Assembly (NCBI GenBank): GCA_003452695.1 | Contig: DMNP01000109.1 | Coordinates: 1 to 15,241 of the forward strand | Direction of reading: 5' to 3' | Length of the DNA: 15,241 nucleotides | Source: Eggerthellaceae bacterium | Lineage (GTDB): Bacteria; Actinomycetota; Coriobacteriia; Coriobacteriales; Eggerthellaceae | In this document: positions 12,601 through 15,241 of the stretch, piece by piece | Numbering within the stretch: the first letter of the stretch is position 1 | How the letters are laid out: each line of letters opens with the position of its first letter | Program-made: the position numbers and the translations under genes | Notes under the pieces: generated by a model | The model's input: the letters and a program-made list of their open reading frames with translations, nothing else | Told to the model about the DNA's origin: nothing | Databases searched by the model: none

Positions 12601-14918
12601 TCATCCCCGGTGACGGCGGTGCGGCCTACACGATTCCCGACGCGGGCGATGCCGATGTCGCCGCGCGGGTGAACGGTTGGGTGTACACCTACACTATCCG
12701 CGAGGTGAAGGGCACCGATGGGACCATCGTCTACGACGAATCCGTGAAGACGGTCCGCGTGCTGGTAACCGATACCGGTACGGGCAAGCTTGCCACTCAG
12801 ATGCTCTACGAGGAGGCCTCCTCGGGGTCAAGCGGCGGCGAGGGGTCGACTGCGAGCGCTGGTGCCGCTGAAGGCTCGTCCGATGTGTCCGGCGGCACTG
12901 ACGGCGCGACGGGCAATGGCGCAAGCGGGAGCCCGATCGGGTCCGCCATCTTCGTGAACAGCCTGAACCCCGGCGATATGGAACTCACCAAGACGCTGGA
13001 GGGCGCCGATGCTTCGCCTGCGGCCTCCGCTGCGGAGTTCGCCTTCACCATCCGTCTGGTGGACAACATGGGCAACCCGCTTTCGGGCAACTATGAGGCC
13101 ACGCTCAAGAACACGTTGGTGGAACAGAACGTGGATACGACGCAAGCCCCCGTTGCGTACGGCGACTTCGTTTCCGAATACGGTCCGGTGCCCGCAGGCG
13201 CAACCGTGACGGGCACGCTGTCTGCGACCACGTCGGCCAAGATCGGCGGCGGGCAGCTGGTAAGCCTGGCAGATGCCACGGTGCAGTGGGCGGTTACGGT
13301 GAATGACCTGCCCGAAACAGGTGCGAGCTATCGCGCCTACATGAGCATGGGCTCGCAGCCGGTGAACACGTATCCCAGCAAGGCGCGCGTGCTGGCCGAG
13401 GCCAACAGCGGCGACATGACGCTTGCGGGCATGGCTCCCATCTGGCTGGTCGTGGATGCAGACGGCAGCAAGCACCTGTACTTCACGTCCGCCAACGACT
13501 GCGCTACGGCCATGGGCTGGCTTAAGGGCACCGGCGCCACGCAGGCCGAGATAAACGCGCTCATGGTGTCCTACAATGGCGCGACCTCCATCCGCAAGGA
13601 CGTAGCGGGTGAATCGGTCAGCTTCGACGCTTCGGGCGTGGCCACGGTCACGCTGAAGGGCGGCGAGACGCTGCATCTCGAAGGCCTGCCCGACGGCGCC
13701 AGCTACACGGTGGTGGAAACCGAGAAACCAGGTTACGACCTTACGGCCAGCTCGAACGCCGATGATGCCACCATTCACGTGAACGAAACCACGCAGACCA
13801 GCTTCACCAACACCTACGAGGCCGAAGGCGAGATTCCCGTTTCGGCGAAGAAGGCGCTCGTGTCCCAAGACGACCCGACGGTTGAGCGCGAGCCGAGAAA
13901 CGAGATCTTCTACTTCTCGCTGTACGACGACGCCGATGGCAAGCCCGGAAACCCGGTGCAAAGCGGCGTGACCAACGACGCCACGGGCGCCATCAACTTC
14001 GACGCCCTGCAGTTCACAGTCGACGACCTGGCCGGCGGCACGGTCGATCCCGCCACGGGCGCCATCTCCAAGACCTTCACGTACTGGCTGGTCGAGACGA
14101 CCGGCGTCTACCTCGTGCGCGAAGGCGGTGCTTCCGGCCAAAGCGGCACTGCCACAGGCGATAACACGGGCGCCGGCTCGGGCGGGGCGACGGGTGGCAG
14201 CGAGGGCTCCGATACGGGTGGCACGACGACCGGCGAAGGCGACGCGAGCGCAAACGCAGGCACAGGCGAAAACACGCGCTATGCGACCACGAAGGAAGTG
14301 GCCAGCATGCAGTTCGACACCACGCCCAAGCGCGTGGACGTCACGGTCACCGACAACGGATCGGGCGCATTGGACGTCAAATCGAAAGTTTTCGGCTCGC
14401 AGGGCCAGGACGTCCAGCTTCCCGCAACGGGAGACGATCCCAATAAACCGAAGTTCGTCAACAAGACGGCCGAGTCCGGCGAGCTGAAGATCTACAAGAC
14501 CGGCAACGGGGAGGCGTTACCGAACGCCACCTTCCAGCTGTGGCGCGTCGGCGCGGGCGTCGTTTCCGAGATGGTTGCCAGCGCTCATTCCGATTCAAAC
14601 GGCCTGCTCGCGTTCGAGGACATAGCGCCGGGCACCTACGAGCTGCGCGAGACCGTCGCCCCGTCGGGATTCACGAAGATCGACCCCTTGACCGTCAAAG
14701 TGGCCCACACCGGCACCGTCACGGTAAACGACAAAGACGGAAACGAAATCGCCCTCGAAGATGTCGCAGGCGAGCAGCGCCTGCATATCGACAACAAGAG
14801 CTCCGGCTTCGAGCTCCCCGCAACCGGCGGCCCCGGCGCGCTCGTCCTGCTTGCCGGTTTCGCCCTGCTCGTCGCCACCTTCGCCCTGCTGCGCCGCCGC
14901 CTGGCAGGCCATGGGTAG
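546..14918 (+). CDS. Giant LPxTG cell-wall-anchored adhesin with Cna_B, FctA pilin-linker and nested BspA domains
   Basis: A single uninterrupted frame encodes 4790 residues: a secreted, sortase-anchored surface protein probably used to reach and bind host tissue, mucus or other cells. It opens with a basic leader and one hydrophobic segment, and ends in LPATG (4757-4761), a hydrophobic stretch and RRR, the classic sortase substrate tail. Between them lie an unassigned head (316-1315), two Cna_B domains, four prealbumin-like domains, five FctA-type pilin-linker domains, two BspA (DUF285) arrays and a terminal SpaA-like domain. Most stalk domains keep the Lys/Glu/Asn triad for internal isopeptide bonds, which make such stalks resistant to force and proteases. 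The start is GTG 546: a stop at 501 closes the frame and no other start codon lies between. No good ribosome binding site is visible. ATG 618 (codon 25) would leave a shorter leader without the Arg-rich part. No co-transcribed partner or sortase gene is in view. The surface-protein class is certain; the ligand is unknown. Confidence 0.95.
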   Translation: MNAWRRYIDALKTNRRLRRSWQRAMAATCSVVLLGTLFALSNQAFTLGDRDTAEQVGIVLSGENAAGTETYAAEGPESVGAPNANRETADAETGDASSLTAVPLPPANQDESAKSDEAPTDLLAAIGAVSEWMDSRSAADSLAGEVLSDDFDASEFPNADYTPKASIARSEDLLVVDVEGTAALDKDIAIEQLQNAAKELDADDEQINEIADSLFDETLKSAETAIAATKARPAATDLDAADADDAENATNAEIAEEVAAQGASAALDAARAATATVLAGAAKGLSATSQLAGLQLQSLDTTTASTLPRSDNSNNIEYIKVKWVTDDDSKPETLELKPLEDTDQYLIAQIDYGLSGEADYAPGAVRICIPAHYFHSRYDQNNYEDVVVLPFPQAPSTTGEFNWTLKKDSSGNEYYELVNTRTLSAATKGFIQVGISQVTPHRIVDRQLTEPFEATIQVTTVLENELGANSNKINALIDTYQEAVSATKLMSSYSLPRVQTGQDIINMGGVLPAGYSATDYFVVVEWNIKVNHKGNQEFTITATDTTSVTNASNSASGLPQGFVVRTTVNGTTKATGSASTTYNMNSSTLGKDMFSGWQADGDSSYYYVTTAYPVYSQNMSRQYLAANTNYRLRNSVTFYITENDTGRTTYKTSSDYHAFKWTGPKFDWPNGHFYLYKTGNDGEAAFNDEGAESPYYQHARMKDTGEIKGRSFTAGVTKGDYRPNAVYGMYEDGLNALSGILGGTTGPKNVDVAYTLEAQAYGMPWTYNGNVISDYYSTNPSALQKVRRVENYGYNYYTTVLEDTGITMDGETLQPLRDYTFKQLYIPRPMVGYAKAANMSVDGQLVGVVNGVITNGQFNYFAAPDYDAIFNQKSDGTQVAVGSAEPMWLDIEVNEGGTRRWIKNYAKLQYTSTGENANAQITYYTESGAVAATETGTVVTGPGGALPANMTNFRVHVTSNKAYYHYHVLPTVTLLCAETSRAHQIAEAAYGANTDNRTYDPLLQVKNAAKLDKYKVPPAVANNGSPSSVDTIINERNGVEEITSNAASGDTLKAEGVDYLNGYLLDVMAIPTKDGESISATYEDIVAGFAKVHYSAGVKLQSFIPSQTTYEEELRLGTIPYITKGIWYDLLPQAAKVDASTITVRAGDAVTRTYQVPNYNGSGRTLLVVEVDLAPQPTEYKRSEDSLLSYFEDTPTIEFDVRYPLTALVDYGKTLHNVIAFEAVEDGGGALGAGDSTRTKPADRIGTVPGYRGEADDPNGTQNVSTPLATDTQPASIGQRERNTLVDLNPSHDRPTFVYAGDTTEVRAPAAATTSLSKAVTVNDENWYTTGLDADAERVVYTDGVYNYRLRVGSGPSSKTSNIVIYDTLESYIPGMFENSLGQEDENKGNPQWHGRLESAVDVGQFTDAGCEPVVYYSTYSLKDDQGATYPAYPTGQEVQNSYPGEGPTLAAYSNTATSDQAVMPKYRLFKADGTLNSHNPNDPESWPVENLWVRASEYTGSLADVTMVAIDARHKPDGSAFVLEPDKTLVAYLYMHAPNATSDEYNQTASKYVERNAHAYNNVYLTATTFDADDPNQSEASAIRNDYTKVGLRDFAIWASKDWQDDDNRDGKRAEAVRMKLYCTEPVPGSEPVDTGKAIWIYENGYKVDVNGEPSGELLRENVYDPATGKYVTLPPWTGAFTGISATNGNGVAYVYTIQEDQESVGFDEGDTRHYYTPSVLPDGSFSFGVQNYHEPFRTSISGAKSWQGDSDEELAAIYGEGVHTTEVVRPKQVRLKLYRQKQLDKEAGKKPVYDHTETIVPAADGSWKYSFDNLYKYENGELLTWTVEEVISDPSYTPLYYTNPADLDWIKNLSSAEVARRLRTDPSVARYKDPTNGLYLLNVYAPYGDVVFTKTLDNAISQASRNVEFNFEVLFERALRTGYRGYITGYEPSIDPYEYVIYERNTETGAETVVSQGAFANNTAIVSGASIKLKGNQYVRFLNLPGDMRVTLTETEAAGYTSKGGISRTTTVTANTEPVPFSSEKKNSAVFTNMYSTQGSTSLEAHKVLQGRRTMNPYEFQFDLVQLYNDGAEVTLRTTQASAAEDANPTDTETYAEVPLGVLQYSNNPYKGVAKDAAEGRCVYDAASETWTYTYEIRERDRGKGGYTYDHSVFRVEVAVKDNGNGTMAATPTYYFKDANDEWTTFDPATSPYAQGHAFSNIYEAKGEWSPRAWKVLEGRELAETDKFTFEMLNMDGTPVYVREYTDDAGTPDDTTDDVQKLRIVNVSEGDLVDNQDGTYTFTPTGGTAQDAVTVKPLVAQSNAEGQAQFGTIGFTLEQLFAEENTLNSAELVNGAWTYRYVVREHVPSAGSGNDPSDPDYVAPDADYDPQIEYDKTTLRGYEVQLSDQNTGTLKMVQKFINVRAREGEGETGFEVYEKAAEEGSQDTSVYTDELPIFANKLKPGKLEVTKSTQWASQHSPDPNQTFKFRVRLTGPSVKDGEIAYEISNTDSNPGAYTANGANSPGALSALALPAAPSDASGEAAEGEELEGSPSDIVSEAAELIRETVVPLAGTGGMQPQATNTVVASGTSGGVTWTVYSDGELVFSPTNGVSGQLLSVSGSLSNLRPWYQNSVTYNGSTVALKDFITSVRFTGQITCGENSLRQFFGSNTDGQGLNKITSIDFSGLNTSGAKNMEFMFSHCNSLASLNLSNFNTANATSMQGMFYKCANLASLNISSFNTANVTTMRSMFYGCEKLPSITFPSNFNTAKVTDMTIMFRNCKALTSLNLSSFNTGKVTTMESMFSGCSGLTSLSFPSSFNTANVTKMNSMFSGCSGLTLLDVSNFNTLKVTSMSNMFNGCSGLTSLNLANFNTPALTSCSYMFTKCTNLEELDISQLNTTQIDSLQDMFGAEAGSITPKNKNLRKITVGNYFAPKGTTASAPSSHASSLWAKFGFFGHSGWYWKSAQNPAVGLKSSKELVVDYTTLPPGTWERAYLLFARYESNPGTSEQELVTELSAETTAPYSIENPPTTFIEQGHAQRKYFDKWEIYNYKDPNTTDSSYTTMIQELGAAGVPIQTGSHKNAYYIYPGTVIPAGALSSASVTLKMRAIWADMDRTAMLANGEFEFELKGGQKATIPDIPAGAAYQVWEETPAGWVLVQSVDETGKIKTLETAQAKFTNEYVVGRTEARIQGTKTMDGVGADADAFQFKLVPCSVDATGLMIADMPMPTGAGLSGAGAERSYTMTNAEGGAVQFPTIEYDRAGVYTYQVLEVAGSDPGISYDNSVWTVTVTVTDQGGGVLSSTVAYAKGEAGARAFSFANESNLGSLRLTKNVTAGSPDATGNQAFTFTLRIFNERGIPLPTGTSLPYNVVDAQGNSAEPVEGKPAANPDTSITTHTVTFRDGYTEGDAGILKTQTVMAGKGAAAPAVGLRQGYVFANWDTDYSNVTSDLVVSATWTEAAGSGSGTIPDPVPDPPTSGWAAYTANGSALEYVVDASGTLWLRGDGDGTGVLNNGQAFSGLGDAAVTAVRVVPGETIKLAGGPLSTEMTPFANWTNLAKFYGDGFDVSERTSLVGLFRGMSKLEVIDLSTWDVSNVTSMARMFQNTGYTGNDTSRELHLDLSAWGAKTAKVTDLSRMFGDTNAKTVNMSGWDVRNVTTTYQMFANGNNNKLQEIDFSGWNTASLTDNRMMFGNSAGDQTPNLRRIVLSDTFKVANASDAKLNQTDGSASWVRLEDGEGPYDSTGLFSLPPASRAGTWVWKSVYDSLGVPAETQVDYYKVAYMPNGATAGSMETVTQDRASAYSLASCGYSRPGYDFAGWNTAADGTGTQYAANGRVLANTQPANSALALYAQWTLADRAITLTDGTGTVLLRAGETLTIPNLPAGYTYEVEETNVPTGWKLDSAQGDVVSDDKSVSGGIAAGISDKVGFTNSYDAEGSAAPMAYKRFDGANIEDGQFSFTLSDAKGTLLETVANGPVSTDDLIVNPAPDAPNDPDADGYYIRNPYKGLAPAAFGEQRYKLSRMAEDVESGLAQAAIIPGDGGAAYTIPDAGDADVAARVNGWVYTYTIREVKGTDGTIVYDESVKTVRVLVTDTGTGKLATQMLYEEASSGSSGGEGSTASAGAAEGSSDVSGGTDGATGNGASGSPIGSAIFVNSLNPGDMELTKTLEGADASPAASAAEFAFTIRLVDNMGNPLSGNYEATLKNTLVEQNVDTTQAPVAYGDFVSEYGPVPAGATVTGTLSATTSAKIGGGQLVSLADATVQWAVTVNDLPETGASYRAYMSMGSQPVNTYPSKARVLAEANSGDMTLAGMAPIWLVVDADGSKHLYFTSANDCATAMGWLKGTGATQAEINALMVSYNGATSIRKDVAGESVSFDASGVATVTLKGGETLHLEGLPDGASYTVVETEKPGYDLTASSNADDATIHVNETTQTSFTNTYEAEGEIPVSAKKALVSQDDPTVEREPRNEIFYFSLYDDADGKPGNPVQSGVTNDATGAINFDALQFTVDDLAGGTVDPATGAISKTFTYWLVETTGVYLVREGGASGQSGTATGDNTGAGSGGATGGSEGSDTGGTTTGEGDASANAGTGENTRYATTKEVASMQFDTTPKRVDVTVTDNGSGALDVKSKVFGSQGQDVQLPATGDDPNKPKFVNKTAESGELKIYKTGNGEALPNATFQLWRVGAGVVSEMVASAHSDSNGLLAFEDIAPGTYELRETVAPSGFTKIDPLTVKVAHTGTVTVNDKDGNEIALEDVAGEQRLHIDNKSSGFELPATGGPGALVLLAGFALLVATFALLRRRLAGHG
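678..1490 (+). other. Ala/Asp/Glu-rich low-complexity segment (residues 45-315)
   Basis: This part is very rich in Ala, Asp, Glu and Thr with no aromatic core. Residues about 185-290 look mostly helical (for example EQLQNAAKELDADDEQI). It separates the leader from the folded head and may act as an extended or helical spacer. I recognise no family in it. Confidence 0.5.
1491..4490 (+). other. Large unassigned N-terminal head (residues 316-1315)
   Basis: About 1000 residues rich in Tyr, Thr, Asn and alternating hydrophobic positions, pointing to several beta-sandwich domains. It begins EYIKVKWVTDDDS and contains DYAPGAVRICIPAHYF, LSAATKGFIQVG and FVVVEWNIKVN. I associate these phrases with the distal heads of giant Cna_B surface proteins in gut bacteria, but I cannot give a family name. 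Its position farthest from the wall anchor makes it the likely ligand-binding part. Cysteines are few, so it is not disulfide-built. Confidence 0.5.
4491..5324 (+). other. DUF11-like stalk domain (residues 1316-1593)
   Basis: The segment starts LSKAVTVND, runs through GVYNYRLRVGSG and NIVIYDTLESYIPG, and closes with YNNVYLTATTFDADD before the first Cna_B domain. The 'Y-x-Y-x-L-x-V ... V-x-D-T-L' pattern resembles DUF11-type repeats of surface proteins. Lys1318 and the late Asn residues could form an isopeptide bond. The family match is approximate. Confidence 0.4.
5325..6203 (+). other. Two Cna_B-type domains (residues 1594-1736 and 1740-1886)
   Basis: Both show the collagen-adhesin B-repeat pattern. 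Domain 1 has SKDWQDDDN (Lys1602), then RMKLYC, YTIQE (Glu1701) and FGVQNY (Asn1733). Domain 2 has GAKSWQGD (Lys1746), VRLKLYR, WTVEE (Glu1830/1831) and LLNVY (Asn1884). In known Cna_B domains Lys and Asn form an isopeptide bond promoted by the acidic residue, giving a stiff stalk. Domain 1 is longer than usual, with an insertion around its IYENGYKV segment. Confidence 0.8.
6210..6659 (+). other. Prealbumin-like domain without large insert (residues 1889-2038)
   Basis: It begins DVVFTKTLDN (Lys1896), has IKLKGNQYVRFLNLPGDM, then RVTLTETEAAGY (Glu1996) and ends VFTNMY (Asn2035). This is the same fold signature as the three insert-bearing domains further on, but here the loop between the two halves is short. 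It is the internal reference for the 'empty' state. It may belong to the family Pfam calls DUF7601 or a neighbour; I could not check. Confidence 0.65.
6669..7883 (+). other. Two tandem FctA-type pilin-linker domains (residues 2042-2206 and 2212-2446)
   Basis: The domains match the streptococcal major pilin (Spy0128/FctA) linker pattern. The first has AHKVLQGR (Lys2049), YEIRE (Glu2141) and FSNIY (Asn2203). The second has AWKVLEGR (Lys2217), YVVREH (Glu2347) and IFANK (Asn2442). Lys and Asn are expected to cross-link within each domain. The second is enlarged by an Asp/Glu-rich segment after FINV (2402-2405), so Asn2442 rather than Asn2404 is the likely partner. Confidence 0.8.
7887..10043 (+). 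other. Host domain 1 split by a BspA-type cargo (residues 2448-3166)
   Basis: The front half (2448-2493) reads KLEVTKS...FKFRVRLTG...YEISNTD. The back half (3098-3165) reads FEFELKGGQKATI, then YQVWEETPAGW, then KFTNEY. Joined, they make one prealbumin-like domain of about 115 residues with Lys2453, Glu3133 and Asn3163. The roughly 600 residues between them are a leader-like linker (2503-2565), a BspA N-cap (VTWTVYSDGEL), the nine-unit DUF285 array, and a degenerate InlB_B-like segment (2975-3097) ending in RAIWAD. The cargo is thus nested inside another domain. Confidence 0.75.
8523..9236 (+). repeat. BspA/DUF285 repeat array 1, nine units (residues 2660-2897)
   Basis: About nine units of 26-27 residues follow the pattern L-T-S-L-N-L-S-S-F-N-T-A-N-V-T-T-M-x-S-M-F-x-G-C-S-G. 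The first eight end with a conserved Cys; the ninth is degenerate and ends GAEAG. BspA-type repeats form leucine-rich-repeat-like solenoids and bind host proteins or other bacteria in several known adhesins. Units 5-7 are almost identical in DNA (29 identical bases at 8900-8928 and 8981-9009), a sign of recent duplication. Confidence 0.9.
10053..10466 (+). other. FctA-type pilin-linker domain 3 (residues 3170-3307)
   Basis: A compact copy with QGTKTMDG (Lys3178), VYTYQVLE (Glu3255) and FSFANE (Asn3304), separating host domains 1 and 2. It is the shortest of the five FctA-type domains and carries no obvious insert. Confidence 0.75.
10470..12299 (+). other. Host domain 2 split by an InlB_B-BspA-InlB_B cargo (residues 3309-3918)
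   Basis: The front half (3309-3358) is LRLTKNVTAG...FTFTLRIF...LPYNVVDAQG. The back half (3842-3917) is AITLTDGTGTVLLRAGETLTI, YEVEETNVPTGW, VGFTNSY. The triad is Lys3315, Glu3875 and Asn3914. Between them come an InlB_B-type repeat (3380-3441, ending VSATW), a BspA N-cap (from about 3463), the DUF285 array 2, and a second InlB_B-type repeat (3762-3836: RPGYDFAGWNTAADGTG...LYAQW). The cargo is about 480 residues and sits at the same point as in host domain 1. Confidence 0.75.
11163..11597 (+). repeat. BspA/DUF285 repeat array 2, about five units (residues 3540-3684)
   Basis: Units follow LEVIDLSTWDVSNVTSMARMF, the common W-D-(V/T)-S-N-V-T form of DUF285. Unlike array 1 they carry Trp in place of Phe and have no Cys after the MF. 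Units are irregular in length (about 26-34 residues). Array 2 is therefore not a simple copy of array 1. Confidence 0.85.
12303..12971 (+). other. FctA-type pilin-linker domain 4 with Gly/Ser insert (residues 3920-4142)
   Basis: It has MAYKRFDG (Lys3928), VYTYTIRE (Glu4053) and IFVNSLNPG (Asn4138). Before the last strand lies a Gly/Ser/Ala-rich stretch (about 4089-4133), which would be a flexible loop on the surface of the domain. Confidence 0.75.
12978..13820 (+). other. Host domain 3 with an unknown cargo of about 175 residues (residues 4145-4425)
   Basis: The front half is MELTKTLEGAD...FAFTIRLVD...LSGNY (4145-4183). The back half is VATVTLKGGETLHLEGLPDG, YTVVETEKPGY and SFTNTY (4364-4424). 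The triad is Lys4149, Glu4391 and Asn4422. The cargo (about 4185-4360) resembles neither BspA nor InlB_B and includes WAVTVNDLPETGASYRAY, PIWLVVDADGSKHLYF and CATAMGWLKGTGATQAEI. I do not recognise it. Confidence 0.65.
13827..14471 (+). other. FctA-type pilin-linker domain 5 with Gly/Thr insert and internal LPATG (residues 4428-4642)
   Basis: It has VSAKKALVS (Lys4436 by alignment), YWLVETTG (Glu4517) and KFVNKT (Asn4639). A Gly/Ser/Thr-rich insertion spans about 4526-4578. Directly before the last strand is DVQLPATGDDP, an internal LPATG at 4625-4629. Confidence 0.7.
14478..14915 (+). other. SpaA-like Cna_B domain and LPATG wall anchor (residues 4645-4790)
   Basis: GELKIYKTGNG (Lys4651), ATFQLWRV, GTYELRETVAPSGF (Glu4702) and LHIDNK (Asn4750) form a typical SpaA/prealbumin-like Cna_B domain of about 105 residues, as found at the wall-proximal end of pilins. 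It is followed by LPATG (4757-4761), a hydrophobic segment of about 21 residues and RRRLAGHG. Sortase is expected to cut between Thr4760 and Gly4761 and attach the protein to peptidoglycan. Confidence 0.92.
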
Positions 14919-14950
14919 TAACGAAGCCAGATGCTGCTTTTCATAGCAGA

Positions 14951-15004
14951 CCCCATCCACCCGCAACCCGCACCTCACGGAAACGAGGGCGGGCTTACGG
15001 GTGG
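14951..15004. repeat. Hairpin repeat copy A
   Basis: Arms 14957-14977 (CCACCCGCAACCCGCACCTC...) and 14984-15004 (CGAGGGCGGGCTTACGGGTGG) form a long stem around the loop CGGAAA, with one-base bulges and two mismatches. Bases 14951-15003 match copy B (15189-15241) at 51 of 53 positions; both differences are A here and G in copy B. Confidence 0.85.
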
Positions 15005-15013
15005 ATAGAGCCG

Positions 15014-15030
15014 CGAAAACGCCGTTTTCG
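15014..15030. repeat. Small perfect hairpin
   Basis: CGAAAAC (15014-15020) and GTTTTCG (15024-15030) form a perfect 7-bp stem with loop GCC. There is no trailing T-run, so it is not a standard terminator. Confidence 0.6.
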
Positions 15031-15041
15031 GTCCTCTGCGG

Positions 15042-15157
15042 GCACGAGGTGGGGGTTACGGGTGAAATCGCGGGTTGCCGCCAGGAGCCGACCTGCGGAA
15101 ACGCCACCGAGAACCTTCTGGGAAGTGCAAAATCCACCCGCAACACCTCCCTCGTGC
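15042..15157. repeat. Central inverted repeat pair
   Basis: Bases 15042-15064 (GCACGAGGTGGGGGTTACGG...) are the reverse complement of 15135-15157 at 19 of 23 positions. Both are variants of the arm seen in hairpins A and B, in opposite orientation, with a 70-base non-repetitive centre between them. Confidence 0.75.
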
Positions 15158-15162
15158 GGCGA

Positions 15163-15183
15163 AAACCCGGAAAAGGCGGGTTT
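15163..15183. repeat. Small hairpin AAACCCG/CGGGTTT
   Basis: AAACCCG (15163-15169) pairs with CGGGTTT (15177-15183) around the loop GAAAAGG. It occupies nearly the mirror position of the hairpin at 15014-15030. Confidence 0.55.
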
Positions 15184-15188
15184 GGTGG

Positions 15189-15241
15189 CCCCATCCACCC
15201 GCAACCCGCACCTCGCGGAAACGAGGGCGGGCTTGCGGGTG
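15189..15241. repeat. Hairpin repeat copy B, cut by the window end
   Basis: The left arm CCACCCGCAACCCGCACCTCG (from 15195) and the right arm from CGAGGGCGGGCTTGCGGGTG to 15241 pair over about 20 bp with two one-base bulges and no mismatch, around the loop CGGAAA. It is the better paired of the two copies. The last pairing base would be 15242, outside the window. Confidence 0.85.

Larger units (their letters stand above)
14919..15241. other. Downstream region without a recognisable gene
   Basis: These 323 bases hold no open frame I can support. From 14951 on they consist almost entirely of related inverted and direct repeats built on the core CACCCGYAACCC. No clear intrinsic terminator with a U-run follows the stop at 14918; the GC-rich hairpins may do that job. 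The repeat cluster continues past the window edge. Confidence 0.7.

Noticed and set aside
14929..14952. Possible terminator CTGC-TTTTCATA-GCAG just after the stop
   Set aside because: Only a four-base stem and no T-run after it; too weak to call.
14595..15204. Minus-strand frames covering the 3' end and the repeat cluster
   Set aside because: They run through the coding end of the giant gene and through hairpin repeats, with no conserved motifs. The open frame follows from the repeat composition.

Overview
The window suggests a high-GC gut or oral actinobacterium of the class Coriobacteriia (Eggerthella, Slackia or Gordonibacter relatives). This is an inference from three things: GC-rich coding sequence that still uses ATA isoleucine codons, a GTG start, and an extremely long LPxTG surface protein built from Cna_B, pilin-linker and BspA-type modules. 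No rRNA or housekeeping marker is present to confirm it.

Layout. Bases 1-292 hold the 5' end of a minus-strand gene for an MFS (DHA2-like) drug-efflux transporter, cut by the window edge. Bases 293-545 are a divergent intergenic region with a good minus-strand promoter, short repeats and palindromes, and only a weak plus-strand promoter. Bases 546-14918 are one uninterrupted gene for a 4790-residue cell-wall-anchored protein. Bases 14919-15241 hold no gene that I can support. They carry a striking repeat cluster whose blocks mirror each other exactly around position 15099.5.

The giant protein reads as follows, with residue numbers: secretion leader (1-44); Ala/Asp/Glu-rich segment (45-315); large unassigned head (316-1315); DUF11-like stalk domain (1316-1593); two Cna_B domains (1594-1886); an 'empty' prealbumin-like domain (1889-2038); two FctA-type pilin-linker domains (2042-2446). 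Then comes an alternating series: a prealbumin-like domain carrying a 600-residue BspA-type insert; FctA 3; a second such domain carrying an InlB_B-BspA-InlB_B insert; FctA 4; a third carrying an unknown insert of about 175 residues; FctA 5; a final SpaA/Cna_B domain; and LPATG plus membrane anchor.

The main result is the nesting. Three copies of the same small isopeptide-type domain each accept a different cargo in the same loop, while a fourth copy has no large cargo. The predicted Lys and Asn of each host domain lie on opposite sides of the cargo, so one covalent cross-link would staple the two ends of each insert together. The two BspA cargos belong to different sequence subtypes, and parts of them are near 40% GC against roughly 63-72% in sampled flanking host and pilin lines. 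This suggests separate acquisition into a permissive site. Two additional internal LPxTG sequences lie upstream of the true anchor.
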